Shown piece by piece: positions 52,215 through 61,512 of a stretch of 64,000 nt of DNA. The position numbers and the translations under genes are program-made. Position 1 is the first letter of the stretch, and every line of letters begins with the position of its first letter. The notes below the pieces were generated by a model. That model did not search any database, was not told where the DNA came from, and was given only the letters and a program-made list of their open reading frames with translations. This stretch comes from Candidatus Villigracilis propinquus. GTDB lineage: Bacteria > Chloroflexota > Anaerolineae > Anaerolineales > Villigracilaceae. Location: positions 478,524 to 542,523 of the forward strand of contig JADKDM010000037.1 of the NCBI GenBank assembly GCA_016714565.1, written 5' to 3'.

Positions 52215-54365
52215 ATGAACAAAACCCTTCGCACGCTATTTTACATACTTTCCGTTCTACTTATTGTAGCCCTCGCTTTTGGACTGCGCACCCGCGCAGT
52301 GAGCAAACTCTCCATTGACTTTGATGAAGATGACTATCTGCGCGCCGGGCAAGAATATGCGCATCTCATCCGCGCCGGTAATTGGTCCGGTTTCCTGGAA
52401 GCGAACTACCGCCCGGAGCACCCCCCGCTCGCGAAGATCGTCATCGGCCTCAGCATTTTGTCTGCGCCAGAAGAACCCCTCACTCCAGAATCTGCCACAT
52501 CCGCGGGACCTAATAACTACCTTCCACGCGATCTTGTAAAACCAGCGCGAACGGTCAACGCCATTATCGGAACCATCACAGTGGCTATTGTCGCATTGCT
52601 TAATCCATTGGCCGGGTTATTTCTCGCGGTTCACACACTCACTATTAAGTACGTCTCACAGATCATGCTGGAGGCAGTTCCCGCCTTGACCAGCCTTGTC
52701 GCGGCGATCAGCTATCTGAAAGGCAAGCAGGCTCAAAAGTCAGGAATGAACCGCTGGTTTATTTTGTCAGCCATCGCGCTGGGACTAACAGCCGCATCCA
52801 AATACTTATATTGCGTGGTCGGCATCGCCATCCTTATAGACTGGTATATCGACGCCCGGGACAAAGACACGCTCAAAATATCACTTCGCACCGCCGCATT
52901 TTGGGGTGTGTTGGCAGTTGCCATTTTCTTTTTGTTCGATCCCTATCTTTGGCCAAACCCGATGGCCCGAATCAGCGAATCCATTTTTTTTCATGCCGGG
53001 TATTCAACATCCGCAGCGGAGATTGAAGATGCAGGCTTCCCCATGTGGCAGCCGATCTTCTGGTTATTCTTCTCCCCAGTGGTCTGGCACAAAAATGTAT
53101 TCCCCTTTCCTTTCGATCCGTTCATTACAATATTAGCGCTCTTTGGTTTAAAACGTCTTTGGCATAAAAACAGACTCTATGTTTTGTGGCTTGGGGTTGC
53201 CATGGCGTTCCTGCTGGTGTGGCCCACAAAATGGCCGCAGTACATTATTACGCTGACCGTGCCGCTTTCCTTTGCCGCCGCAGAAGGGATCTTTCTTTTC
53301 AGGGATAACATTCTCGATTGGTGGTCCGCGCGAAAAACACGCGCCAAAACTCATTTCAATAAAACGGAAACCCGCCGCGCGCTGCCCTGGCTTATTCCGG
53401 GATTGATCGCCTTTGCCATTTTAACTATTTTCCCCCTGGTCTTCCAATTCGGCGTTTCAATGACTAACTTTAACAAAGCCTCCATCCGCGACGGATTCAA
53501 TGGCGGCATCTGGCGCTCCATTTCACAGGGATTGACGGGGCAACTTCCCACGATGCCTGCCAATATTGAGACAAGACCAGACAAAGTAAATTTCGTCGGG
53601 CTGAACTTGTACCCGGGCGTATTCAGTTTCATTGCATATTCAAATGGCCGGAGTGTTCTCTTCTTCAACGTCTTATGGACGGTGCTATCCGTCCTGCTGC
53701 AAAGCGGGCTTGGACTGGGGGTGGCGCTCCTGCTCTGGCAGCGCGGCGTGAGGCTTGGAAAATTCTGGCAAGCCTTATTTATTCTGCCCTGGGCAATCCC
53801 CGAAATGATCGGGGCGATGCTGTGGGTTAACATCTTCCAGAAAGATTGGGGCTGGCTGTATCTGGCCGCAAAAAAGTTTGGGGAAGAATCTTTCTTTGCG
53901 GGCTTTGTCAATACGCTGGAACACAGCCCGAGTATGTGGCTGATACGTTACCTCCTGCCCGCCATTTGGTACGGATTCCCGTTCATGATGCTGGCATCCA
54001 GCATCGGGTTGAAGACCATCTCCAACGAAGTACTCGACTCTGCCGCAATCGATGGAGCCAGTACCTGGCAGACCTTCAGATATGTCACATGGCCCATACT
54101 TGTGCCGTTGCTTATCCCTGCCTTTATTGTGCGCGGAATCTTTTCTTTCAATCAATTCTATTTATTTCAAGCCTTCCGCTTTTCGGATTCAACACTGGCA
54201 ACTCTGTCCTACAACATCTTCAATCCTTCAAATGGATTCGGACGTTATGGAGGACAGTTCGCCGTTTCAGCGACGATCAACATTATCACCGTCATCCTTT
54301 TGATGTTCTTTGTTGTGCTCTTCAACCGCTGGAGCAAGGCAGGCGAAGGAGTGACCTATGCATAA
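52215..54365 (+). CDS. GT-C-like membrane domain fused to MalF-type permease
   Basis: Seven hundred and sixteen residues. Residues 1-385 carry about nine membrane segments and the early loop SIDFDEDDYLRAGQEYAH plus NYRPEHPPLAK, the acidic-loop and HPP features of PMT/ArnT-type GT-C glycosyltransferases. From about 385 on it is a MalF-type permease: PWLIPGLIAFAILTIFPL, NVLWTVLSVLLQSGLGLGVALLL, FILPWAIPEMIGAMLW and the EAA loop EVLDSAAIDGASTWQTFRY near 605. No frameshift separates the parts and both are intact. The permease partner begins 8 nt inside its end. This combination is unknown to me. The GT-C part could attach or sense a polyprenyl-linked sugar, or be a relic. Confidence 0.8.
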   Translation: MNKTLRTLFYILSVLLIVALAFGLRTRAVSKLSIDFDEDDYLRAGQEYAHLIRAGNWSGFLEANYRPEHPPLAKIVIGLSILSAPEEPLTPESATSAGPNNYLPRDLVKPARTVNAIIGTITVAIVALLNPLAGLFLAVHTLTIKYVSQIMLEAVPALTSLVAAISYLKGKQAQKSGMNRWFILSAIALGLTAASKYLYCVVGIAILIDWYIDARDKDTLKISLRTAAFWGVLAVAIFFLFDPYLWPNPMARISESIFFHAGYSTSAAEIEDAGFPMWQPIFWLFFSPVVWHKNVFPFPFDPFITILALFGLKRLWHKNRLYVLWLGVAMAFLLVWPTKWPQYIITLTVPLSFAAAEGIFLFRDNILDWWSARKTRAKTHFNKTETRRALPWLIPGLIAFAILTIFPLVFQFGVSMTNFNKASIRDGFNGGIWRSISQGLTGQLPTMPANIETRPDKVNFVGLNLYPGVFSFIAYSNGRSVLFFNVLWTVLSVLLQSGLGLGVALLLWQRGVRLGKFWQALFILPWAIPEMIGAMLWVNIFQKDWGWLYLAAKKFGEESFFAGFVNTLEHSPSMWLIRYLLPAIWYGFPFMMLASSIGLKTISNEVLDSAAIDGASTWQTFRYVTWPILVPLLIPAFIVRGIFSFNQFYLFQAFRFSDSTLATLSYNIFNPSNGFGRYGGQFAVSATINIITVILLMFFVVLFNRWSKAGEGVTYA

Positions 54366-55206
54366 AATATCCGTCCTGCGGCAGCTCATCACACAAGTAT
54401 CATTGACCATTGTCGGCTTGTTCGTGATGCTTCCCATTTGGGGAATGGTGCGCCTCGCCTTCGATGGCTCCCTCAAAGGACGTCCGACCGAATTCCGCTT
54501 GCTGCCTAAAGTCTGGTCTTTTGATGCCTTCATAAACGTGTTGGATAAACCATATCAATCTGTGGATTTTATGGTTTTGCTCAAGAACAGTCTTTTCGTC
54601 TCCTTCAGCGCCGCGCTGATCGCAATCCTGCTTGGCATGAGTCTGGCGTATGCGTTTGCGCGTTTCCGGTTCCCCGCCCGCCAGAGTGGACTGTTCGCCT
54701 TGCTGCTCACAGCAGTCCTTCCACCCGTCGCATTCATGACGCCGCTCTATATCATCCTCAGCCTGATACACATCCGCACCACGCTTCTCGCGCTGATCAT
54801 TACCTACGCAACCTTTGCCATGCCGTTCTGCATCTGGAACATGCGTGCCGCCTTTCAATCCATTCCCAAGGAAATCGAAGAAGCCGCATTTCTCGATGGC
54901 GCAAATGACCTTACCTCCTTCCTGCGGATCACCCTGCCGCTTGCCCTGCCGTCCATCGCGGTCGCAGGCCTGATCGCTTTTCTCATGGCGTATTCCGAAT
55001 TCACCATCGGCTGGTTGTTTGTTGAAAAAAGCAGCACTGTCACACTGGCAATGGCTATTTACGCCATGGTGCAATCGGGCAACGCGCAGCCCTGGAGCTA
55101 CCTCGGTTCGCTTGCCATCATCATGTCCATCCCTGTAGTGGTCATCTTTCTTATCTTCCAGCGCACTCTGCTCGAGCGAATGATGTTCGGCTCCACGGGT
55201 GATTAA
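54358..55206 (+). CDS. Sugar ABC transporter permease, MalG type (second set)
   Basis: Two hundred and eighty-two residues, six membrane helices, EAA loop IEEAAFLDGANDLTSFLRI near 180, FRFPARQSGLFALLLTAVLPPVAFM and the usual MalG C-terminus. It overlaps the fused MalF gene by 8 nt, so the two are translated together and form one channel. Unlike the first set, it has no own binding protein or ATPase nearby. Confidence 0.9.
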   Translation: MHKISVLRQLITQVSLTIVGLFVMLPIWGMVRLAFDGSLKGRPTEFRLLPKVWSFDAFINVLDKPYQSVDFMVLLKNSLFVSFSAALIAILLGMSLAYAFARFRFPARQSGLFALLLTAVLPPVAFMTPLYIILSLIHIRTTLLALIITYATFAMPFCIWNMRAAFQSIPKEIEEAAFLDGANDLTSFLRITLPLALPSIAVAGLIAFLMAYSEFTIGWLFVEKSSTVTLAMAIYAMVQSGNAQPWSYLGSLAIIMSIPVVVIFLIFQRTLLERMMFGSTGD

Positions 55207-55372
55207 TATGCGATTCCAACTACGGAACAGCCGGCAATAAATTACAATAGGCCACCTATAAAAGTCATACAGGCCAAATACTTGCTCGAGATATCAGATA
55301 CAAAATGATGAGTTTCTGACGCTTACCCAAGCTCAGTACTCTCATAATAAATTTTATGAACGAGGCTAAATA

Positions 55373-56842
55373 ATGGACATCCCGAACTGGGTACAAGACG
55401 CGATCTTTTACCAAATATTTCCCGACCGTTTTGCAAAGAGTGACAAGAACCCCGCAAGCAAGTTGCCATTTGAAGCATGGGACTCAGCACCCACAAACCA
55501 CGGCTTCAAAGGCGGGGATTTATACGGCGTAATTGAAAAACTGGATTATCTGGAAGAACTTGGCATCAACGCAATCTATTTCAACCCCGTCTTTTCCTCC
55601 GCATCCAACCATCGGTATCATACATTTGATTACTACAGTGTTGATCCGCTGCTGGGTGGCAATGAAGCCCTCCAGAAATTGATAAAAGCCGCGCACAAAA
55701 AGAATATCCGCGTTGTCTTGGACGGCGTCTTTAACCACGCAAGTCGTGGGTTTTGGCAATTCAACCATGTTCTTGAAACAGGAGCAGCATCTCCCTATCG
55801 AAACTGGTTCCACTTCGATGAGGAAAGGTTGAATGGCAAAAAACATTGGGGCGCCTATCCCACCCATCACGAAGAACAGCTTCTAAAGCATGAAGATAGC
55901 CTCACCGCCATCGGCTACCGCGCCTGGTGGAATTTGCCCGCGCTTCCAAAATTCAACACCGATAATCCCGTGGTGCGGGAATACATTTTTGACATCGCAC
56001 AGTATTGGGTCAAGTTTGGCATTGACGGCTGGCGGCTGGATGTACCGGGCGAGATCAATGACGATGAATTCTGGCGCGAGTTTCGCCGCCGCGTTCATGC
56101 CATAAACCCCGACACATATATTGTCGGCGAGGTTTGGCATGAAGCACAACGCTGGCTGCAAGGTGACCAGTTTGACGCAGTAATGAACTACCTGGTGACG
56201 GCAATTTCGATGAACTTCTTTGCAGCCAACACCCTGAATACACATGTCATCGAACAGGCAGGCGGACTGAAAGACCGCGTCCGCCCGATGAATGGTTATG
56301 ACTTCGCCAACGAACTCGACCGCATTTTGAATCTCTACCCACAGGAGATCACCTACGCCCAGCTTAACCTGCTGGACAGCCACGACATGCCGCGCTTCCT
56401 CTCCTGCGTCAGCGGCGACAAATCCGCTTTGAAACTCGCCTGGTTGTTCATGTTCACCATCCCCGGCGCGCCCTGCATCTACTACGGTGATGAAGTCGGT
56501 GTGGACGGTGGGCATGACCCCGAATGCCGCAAATCATTTCCATGGGACGAAGACAAATGGGACAAGAACCTGCTGGACTACACAAAAGCCTGCACCTCCC
56601 TGCGAAAAGAGCATGTTGCCTTGCGCCGCGGTAACTTCAAACGCATCCACGCAGAAGGGGAAGTGATGGTGTATTCACGAACACACAAGAATGAAACGGT
56701 TTTCATTGCCTTCAATGTCTCGAAGGAGGAAAAAGCGATCGAGCTGTCAATCGGCAAAAAGCCGCGCGTTCTATTTGGCGAGCCCGCCATTTCAGGAGAC
56801 AAGATCACAATTCCCCCGCGCAGCGGAATTGTGATAAAGTAG
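55373..56842 (+). CDS. Cytoplasmic GH13 glucanase (neopullulanase/cyclomaltodextrinase-like)
   Basis: Four hundred and eighty-nine residues without signal peptide. DAIFYQIFPDRFAKS, GINAIYFNPVF, VVLDGVFNHAS, GWRLDVPGEI (nucleophile Asp), VGEVWHEA (acid Glu), LDSHDMPR (Asp) and YYGDEVGVDGGHDPECR form the GH13_20-type active site. It would cut imported maltodextrins or branched oligosaccharides. The 166-nt gap before it shows nothing clear. ATG 55373 has weak ribosome site AGGC; the enzyme's length suits this start. A terminator follows. Confidence 0.9.
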   Translation: MDIPNWVQDAIFYQIFPDRFAKSDKNPASKLPFEAWDSAPTNHGFKGGDLYGVIEKLDYLEELGINAIYFNPVFSSASNHRYHTFDYYSVDPLLGGNEALQKLIKAAHKKNIRVVLDGVFNHASRGFWQFNHVLETGAASPYRNWFHFDEERLNGKKHWGAYPTHHEEQLLKHEDSLTAIGYRAWWNLPALPKFNTDNPVVREYIFDIAQYWVKFGIDGWRLDVPGEINDDEFWREFRRRVHAINPDTYIVGEVWHEAQRWLQGDQFDAVMNYLVTAISMNFFAANTLNTHVIEQAGGLKDRVRPMNGYDFANELDRILNLYPQEITYAQLNLLDSHDMPRFLSCVSGDKSALKLAWLFMFTIPGAPCIYYGDEVGVDGGHDPECRKSFPWDEDKWDKNLLDYTKACTSLRKEHVALRRGNFKRIHAEGEVMVYSRTHKNETVFIAFNVSKEEKAIELSIGKKPRVLFGEPAISGDKITIPPRSGIVIK

Positions 56843-56849
56843 GAGGATC

Positions 56850-56879
56850 AAGGTCAGGTTAATCAGCCTGACCTTTTGA
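56850..56879 (+). terminator. Terminator after the GH13 gene
   Basis: AAGGTCAGG (56850-56858) pairs with CCTGACCTT (56867-56875), loop TTAATCAG, continuing into TTGATTT. Confidence 0.7.
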
Positions 56880-57016
56880 TTTAGGGAAATAACAAATCGG
56901 AAATAAACGTCCTGAAGGTTTTCATGAGCGGACCAAAAGGAAAACATCAACCTTTGAATCCTTTTTCTGAATTTCCTGATAAAGTCTAATGATCTGCGCC
57001 AACCGCGGAGAACGCC

Positions 57017-60000
57017 ATGTCTGAAGAACCCGAATCTCGCAAGCCAGAAGATATCCTCAATGAAATTTACGCCAACCTGCAAAGTGACGATGATGTCGCC
57101 GTCCTGAACGCACTCGCGGAGATGGCAAAAATAAACTTCAGCAGCGAGGCGCTTCAACTTCAGCTTGAAAAACTTTCCCTGCACAGCGACAACAAAGACA
57201 TTCGCAGGAATGCGCTCGCGGCGCTCAACCTGCCCTTGCAACGCAAGGTGCGTGGACACCTGAACAAACTGCAGCGTGGGGATCGTTATATTCTCTTACA
57301 GGAAATCAACGAATGGGAAAAAGGTGGACTGCTGCCAACTGAAAATGCGGAAGTCATCCGCCGTCGCTACGATTTTGACTTTACCCCTTCTACCTCCGCT
57401 CAAGGAGCGCCCGCGCCTGCCACTAATCAAACAGCAGCTTCCCAGCCGCAGGCCGCTCCCGCTCCGCGCCACGAACCAGAGGGACCACGCCCATCCCTCT
57501 TGCAGACTCTCACCAGCGAAGCAAGCATCAAGATCTATCTATATCTCGGCGCATTCTTCGTCATCGCATCCGCCGCCATCGTCGGCGCGGCAGTCCCTGA
57601 ATTGCGTCTGCCGATTTTATTGATCGGCACCTTCATCTTTGGCGGGCTCGCCGTCGCCATCAAAAAGAGACTCCCCCAGCCGAGCTTTGCGCTCTTCATC
57701 GTTTTCTCCTTCCTGCTGCCCATCACCGCCAACACGATTCAAGACACCCTCAGCCAAAACATGGACCTATCCACTGCGTTCGTTGCAGGCTATTGGGTCT
57801 TCATCTATTTCATCATGGCCATCATCTGGAGCGGCAGCACCTGGTTTTATGAGTCACGTCTATTCAGCCTGACCGCTTTCGTTTCGCTCACGCTTTCTCT
57901 CTTGCGGCTTGGTGATGTGTTCGACGCAAAACCCGAGTTTTATACAAGTGTAACGGGTCTCGCCCCACTTGCGGGACTCGGTGGCTACTGGCTTCTCAAA
58001 AAATGGAAAGATGCAAAATTTGCCCTCCCGCTATTTCTAACAGCACAAGGTCTGCAGGGCATCCTTCTGATTGCGTCCATTTCCATTTTTGGCGTGAACA
58101 CCTTTGAACCCTCCAATTCGTCACTCTGGCATCTTGGAACTTTTATCACCTGGGTATTGGCTTTCATCTTTTACATTCTCTCAAATATTCTGTTGCCATT
58201 CCTATTCTTCCCCTGGCTTGCGGCAGGGACTCTCATCCCCATGCCCTGGTTCCTCGCCACCGCGTTCGACATGGAAAGCCTCGGCTCCAGTATTCTGCTG
58301 TTACTTTGGGGGGCCATGCTTTCCATCGTCAGTGATGTAACCTATCGGATTGAACTCACCCGCAAATATAACCTGCCCATCTTGCTCGCATCCATGCCAA
58401 CTTTTGCATTGGCAATCATCACAGGCTTTGCCTATAGCACCGCGCTCGGGCTGATCGCCGCTTTCGGCGTCACGGTCATCTACGTCGCTTTACACATCCT
58501 GCGCACGCGCTGGTGGCTGTGGACGCTGGCACTACTTAGTTTCGTCACCGCATATTTTGCCTTCTTCAACCTTGAGCCCATTCAAAAACTGGAAATTTTC
58601 TTCGGCTATCAAACCCTCATCCTCAGCATTCTCTTCCTACTGCCAGACCTCTTCCTGAAAAAAGATCTGGCGGCAGACCTGCAATGGAGGTTGCCCCCGC
58701 GTGTGTACGGAGTAATGTTCACCGTGCTCACATCAGGAGCGATCCTTTTTTACGCTGAATCCAGGCCTATCGCCATTTGCTTCTCGGTCTACACGCTCTT
58801 CTTCGCAGCCTACGCCATAACACAACGCAAAGCAGTCCTCGGCTACCTGCCAGCCGCGTACCTGCCCCTCGCCATCATCTTTACACTCGATATTTTTGGC
58901 AAAGATGTATGGCTGCCCGCACTCACTGTGCTTGCGGTCTTGTATTTCATTATCGGCGTCGCCCTCCGCGCAAAAGAGGATTGGGCAGTCATGCTTCGCA
59001 ACAGCGCACTGGCCCTTGGCACGATCATCTCATTCACGGCCTTGTCCCTGCTAAAAGAAACCGGCGGATGGTACGTACTCGTCATCGGCCTGCTATTCAT
59101 CGCCGAAATGCATCTCAGTCGCAACGGCTGGTTCGAGATCGGCGCGCCCATCCTCTTCACTCTCGGCACCTTCCTCATCCTGCGCGATTTCAACGTGGAT
59201 GAACCCGCTTATCACCTGCTCGCCTACAGCCTCGTCTGGCTGCTCGCGGATCTGCTGGCGCATTTCACATTTACAAATCCACGTCCGCTGGCATGGGGAG
59301 TGCGCCTCATTGGCGGAACGCTTGCCCTCGTGAATTATGCGATTCTATTTGAACAAAGCGACACGTCCACCGCGGTGATCGGCTTCGGGATCTACACGCT
59401 TCTTTTCTTAATCATCAGCCTGCTCTATCGCCAACCAAATCTTTTCTACGCCTTTACATTGACCCTGCCACTTTTTGTCACCTTCATGTTCCGCAGCTTT
59501 GATGTGACCAAATGGATCCATCCCGTCATCGTGATCGCGGTGTTTTATTACGCGGCGGGATATTTCCTGCGTGCAAAAAAGCGCGCTGAAGGCTGGGACC
59601 TGTCTTTGCTGTACAGCGGGCTCGGGCTGGGAATCATCGTCTCGCTGGGCGCACCAATTGTCGGCGGAGTCGATGCGGCGATCCCTGTGGCAGCCGCGGC
59701 AACGCTATTTGCAGTCGAAGCCTTCGCGAAAAAAAATGTCTGGCTGGCATTTCCCGCGAATGGTTTGTATCTGCTGTCGTATTTCATCATCCTCTTTGAG
59801 CTGAACGTGAACGAGCCGCAGTATTTTTCAATTGGCGCAGCGCTCTTGGGGTTGATCCAACACTACCTGCTGGTACGCGCGGAGAGCAAATCGGGCGCGT
59901 TCATCATGGGCATGGTATCGCAATTCGTTTTGCTTGGCACGACGTACGTTGAAATGTTCAACAAGAGCGATATGCTTTTCGGCTATTTCCTCGCATTGTT

Positions 60001-60241
60001 CTTTCAATCATTGGCTGTGCTGATATACGGGATCGTCATCCGCTCGCGTAGCCTGACGCTCTTCCCGATCGGGTTCGTGGTTCTCGGTGTGATCACGGTG
60101 GTGAGCATGGCGCTGGAAGGCGCTGCAATTTTCGTGATCGGCTGCACGGGCATCCTGCTGCTGATGTTCGGTGTATTCGCCGTCCTGCTGCGCGAGAGGA
60201 TTTCAAAACTAAGCGAGAAGATCAGTGATTGGAAGGCGTAA
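57017..60241 (+). CDS. Very large polytopic membrane protein, unknown
   Basis: One thousand and seventy-four residues. A cytosolic first part (1-165) has helices with a HEAT-like repeat feel (DNKDIRRNALAALNLPLQRK) and a Pro/Ala/Gln linker. Then about 25-30 membrane helices follow with very short loops to the end, in repeated blocks with a common shape (FFVIASAAIVGAAVPELRLPILLIGTF; YYAAGYFLRAKKRAEGWDLSLLYSGLGLGI and IIGVALRAKEDWAVMLRNSALALGTII resemble each other, so internal duplication is likely). No catalytic signature is seen. Loosely like DUF2157/DUF2339-type giants. A SRPBCC-like gene follows after 3 nt. Confidence 0.6.
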   Translation: MSEEPESRKPEDILNEIYANLQSDDDVAVLNALAEMAKINFSSEALQLQLEKLSLHSDNKDIRRNALAALNLPLQRKVRGHLNKLQRGDRYILLQEINEWEKGGLLPTENAEVIRRRYDFDFTPSTSAQGAPAPATNQTAASQPQAAPAPRHEPEGPRPSLLQTLTSEASIKIYLYLGAFFVIASAAIVGAAVPELRLPILLIGTFIFGGLAVAIKKRLPQPSFALFIVFSFLLPITANTIQDTLSQNMDLSTAFVAGYWVFIYFIMAIIWSGSTWFYESRLFSLTAFVSLTLSLLRLGDVFDAKPEFYTSVTGLAPLAGLGGYWLLKKWKDAKFALPLFLTAQGLQGILLIASISIFGVNTFEPSNSSLWHLGTFITWVLAFIFYILSNILLPFLFFPWLAAGTLIPMPWFLATAFDMESLGSSILLLLWGAMLSIVSDVTYRIELTRKYNLPILLASMPTFALAIITGFAYSTALGLIAAFGVTVIYVALHILRTRWWLWTLALLSFVTAYFAFFNLEPIQKLEIFFGYQTLILSILFLLPDLFLKKDLAADLQWRLPPRVYGVMFTVLTSGAILFYAESRPIAICFSVYTLFFAAYAITQRKAVLGYLPAAYLPLAIIFTLDIFGKDVWLPALTVLAVLYFIIGVALRAKEDWAVMLRNSALALGTIISFTALSLLKETGGWYVLVIGLLFIAEMHLSRNGWFEIGAPILFTLGTFLILRDFNVDEPAYHLLAYSLVWLLADLLAHFTFTNPRPLAWGVRLIGGTLALVNYAILFEQSDTSTAVIGFGIYTLLFLIISLLYRQPNLFYAFTLTLPLFVTFMFRSFDVTKWIHPVIVIAVFYYAAGYFLRAKKRAEGWDLSLLYSGLGLGIIVSLGAPIVGGVDAAIPVAAAATLFAVEAFAKKNVWLAFPANGLYLLSYFIILFELNVNEPQYFSIGAALLGLIQHYLLVRAESKSGAFIMGMVSQFVLLGTTYVEMFNKSDMLFGYFLALFFQSLAVLIYGIVIRSRSLTLFPIGFVVLGVITVVSMALEGAAIFVIGCTGILLLMFGVFAVLLRERISKLSEKISDWKA

Positions 60242-60244
60242 ACC

Positions 60245-60703
60245 ATGAACCCCATTGAAATAAAAATCCAAGGTCATACCAAAAGATCAACCCTGGAGAT
60301 CTGCGCGGAATTTCTGGACACCAACCGCTGGTCGGATTTCAAAGGGTATTCCATTTTGCCGGGGATACAAAGTGCCAGTTTTGAAATAAAGACCCCAAAT
60401 CTTGCAGGCTCAAGAATTAAGGTAAAGAACACAGACGGTTCATCGCATGTGGAAGAGATCATCGAATGGGATGTGTCCAGCGGGTTTTCATTGAAGTTTC
60501 AGGAATTCGATTCTTCGTTGAAGAACCTTGCCTCTCATTTCATCGAAACATGGAGTTTCAAAACCTCAGCCAGTGGCACGGAAATAACGAGAGCGATGAC
60601 CATGTACCCCAAGGGTGTACTTGGCTGGCTTATGCTGAAACCGATCTCAGGATTGATGAAGAAAGCCTTTGAACATAACGCGAACCAATTGGAAAATAAA
60701 TAA
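60245..60703 (+). CDS. SRPBCC/polyketide-cyclase-like protein
   Basis: One hundred and fifty-two residues of START-like helix-grip shape: an N-terminal strand and helices (LEICAEFLDTNRWSDFKGY), a six-stranded middle with GSRIKVKNTDGS, SSGFSLKFQEFD and a long C-terminal helix (LGWLMLKPISGLMKKAFEHN). These proteins bind hydrophobic ligands. Co-transcribed with the giant membrane gene, 3 nt behind it. Convergent with the sirtuin. Confidence 0.75.
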   Translation: MNPIEIKIQGHTKRSTLEICAEFLDTNRWSDFKGYSILPGIQSASFEIKTPNLAGSRIKVKNTDGSSHVEEIIEWDVSSGFSLKFQEFDSSLKNLASHFIETWSFKTSASGTEITRAMTMYPKGVLGWLMLKPISGLMKKAFEHNANQLENK

Positions 60704-60716
60704 GCAGATATAGGGA

Positions 60717-61472
60717 TTATCCCCACACAGCCTTCACCAACTCCGGCAAAATCTCACCCGATCTTCCGTGAAATGCAAAATCAGTTTTCGGCGTGAGCGG
60801 GGTCGGTTCAGCATTGATCTCAATCACGATAGAACCTTTATTTCTCGCGGCATGTGCCAACGCGGCAGCAGGCTGGACGACTCCAGATGTTCCAATGGAA
60901 AAGAAGATCTGCGCCTCACGCGTCGCGCTGACAGCTGCTTCCAATTCTGCTCGCGGTAATGCCTCCCCAAACCAGACGACGTCAGGCCGCAACATGCCGC
61001 CGCACGTTTCACACCTCGGCACAGATTCGCTATCGTCGCCCCAAACTTCAGTGAAAGTTCCACAATCTGCGCAGCGGACTCTCAGGATGTTGCCATGCAG
61101 CTCTAGCACATTCCTGCTGCCCGCAAAGCGATGCAGCCCGTCCACATTTTGAGTGATGAGCGTGAACGTGGGAATTCTGTTTTCCATTTCGACGAGGGCA
61201 TAATGTCCCGCGTTGGGGCGCACCCCTTTGACAGCTTCACGCCGCCACGCGTACCAGTCCCAGACGAGTTTGGGGTCGCGGGCAAATGCCTCAGGCGAGG
61301 CAAGGTCTTCGGGACGGTACTGTGCCCAAAGTCCGGCTTGAGCGTCTCTAAACGTGCGGAGTCCGCTCTCTTGCGAGACTCCTGCCCCGGTTAAGACAGA
61401 GACGCGTTCCGCCTTTTTCAAAAATTGGATCAGTTCAGAGGGAAAGTCCATTGGATATCTAAATATTTCCAT
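60717..61472 (-). CDS. cobB: NAD-dependent protein deacylase, class III sirtuin
   Basis: Two hundred and fifty-one residues. LTGAGVSQESGLRTFRD (NAD site, near 27-43), TQNVDGLHRFAG (catalytic His, near 117-126), the zinc ribbon RCADCGTF ... RCETCGGM and VWFGEALP are all intact. WYAWRRE near residue 75 has the Tyr-x-x-Arg of SIRT5/CobB enzymes, which favours succinyl/malonyl groups. It removes acyl groups from lysines using NAD. A second ATG at 61451 is equally possible as start. Monocistronic. Confidence 0.9.
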   Translation of the reverse strand: MEIFRYPMDFPSELIQFLKKAERVSVLTGAGVSQESGLRTFRDAQAGLWAQYRPEDLASPEAFARDPKLVWDWYAWRREAVKGVRPNAGHYALVEMENRIPTFTLITQNVDGLHRFAGSRNVLELHGNILRVRCADCGTFTEVWGDDSESVPRCETCGGMLRPDVVWFGEALPRAELEAAVSATREAQIFFSIGTSGVVQPAAALAHAARNKGSIVIEINAEPTPLTPKTDFAFHGRSGEILPELVKAVWG

Positions 61473-61512
61473 GCCTGAGATTGCTTCGGGACGATCATCC
61501 CTCGCAATGACG

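Noticed and set aside
54400..55074. 224-codon minus-strand ORF opposite malG2
   Set aside because: It is a shadow of a membrane protein gene, with no start signals.
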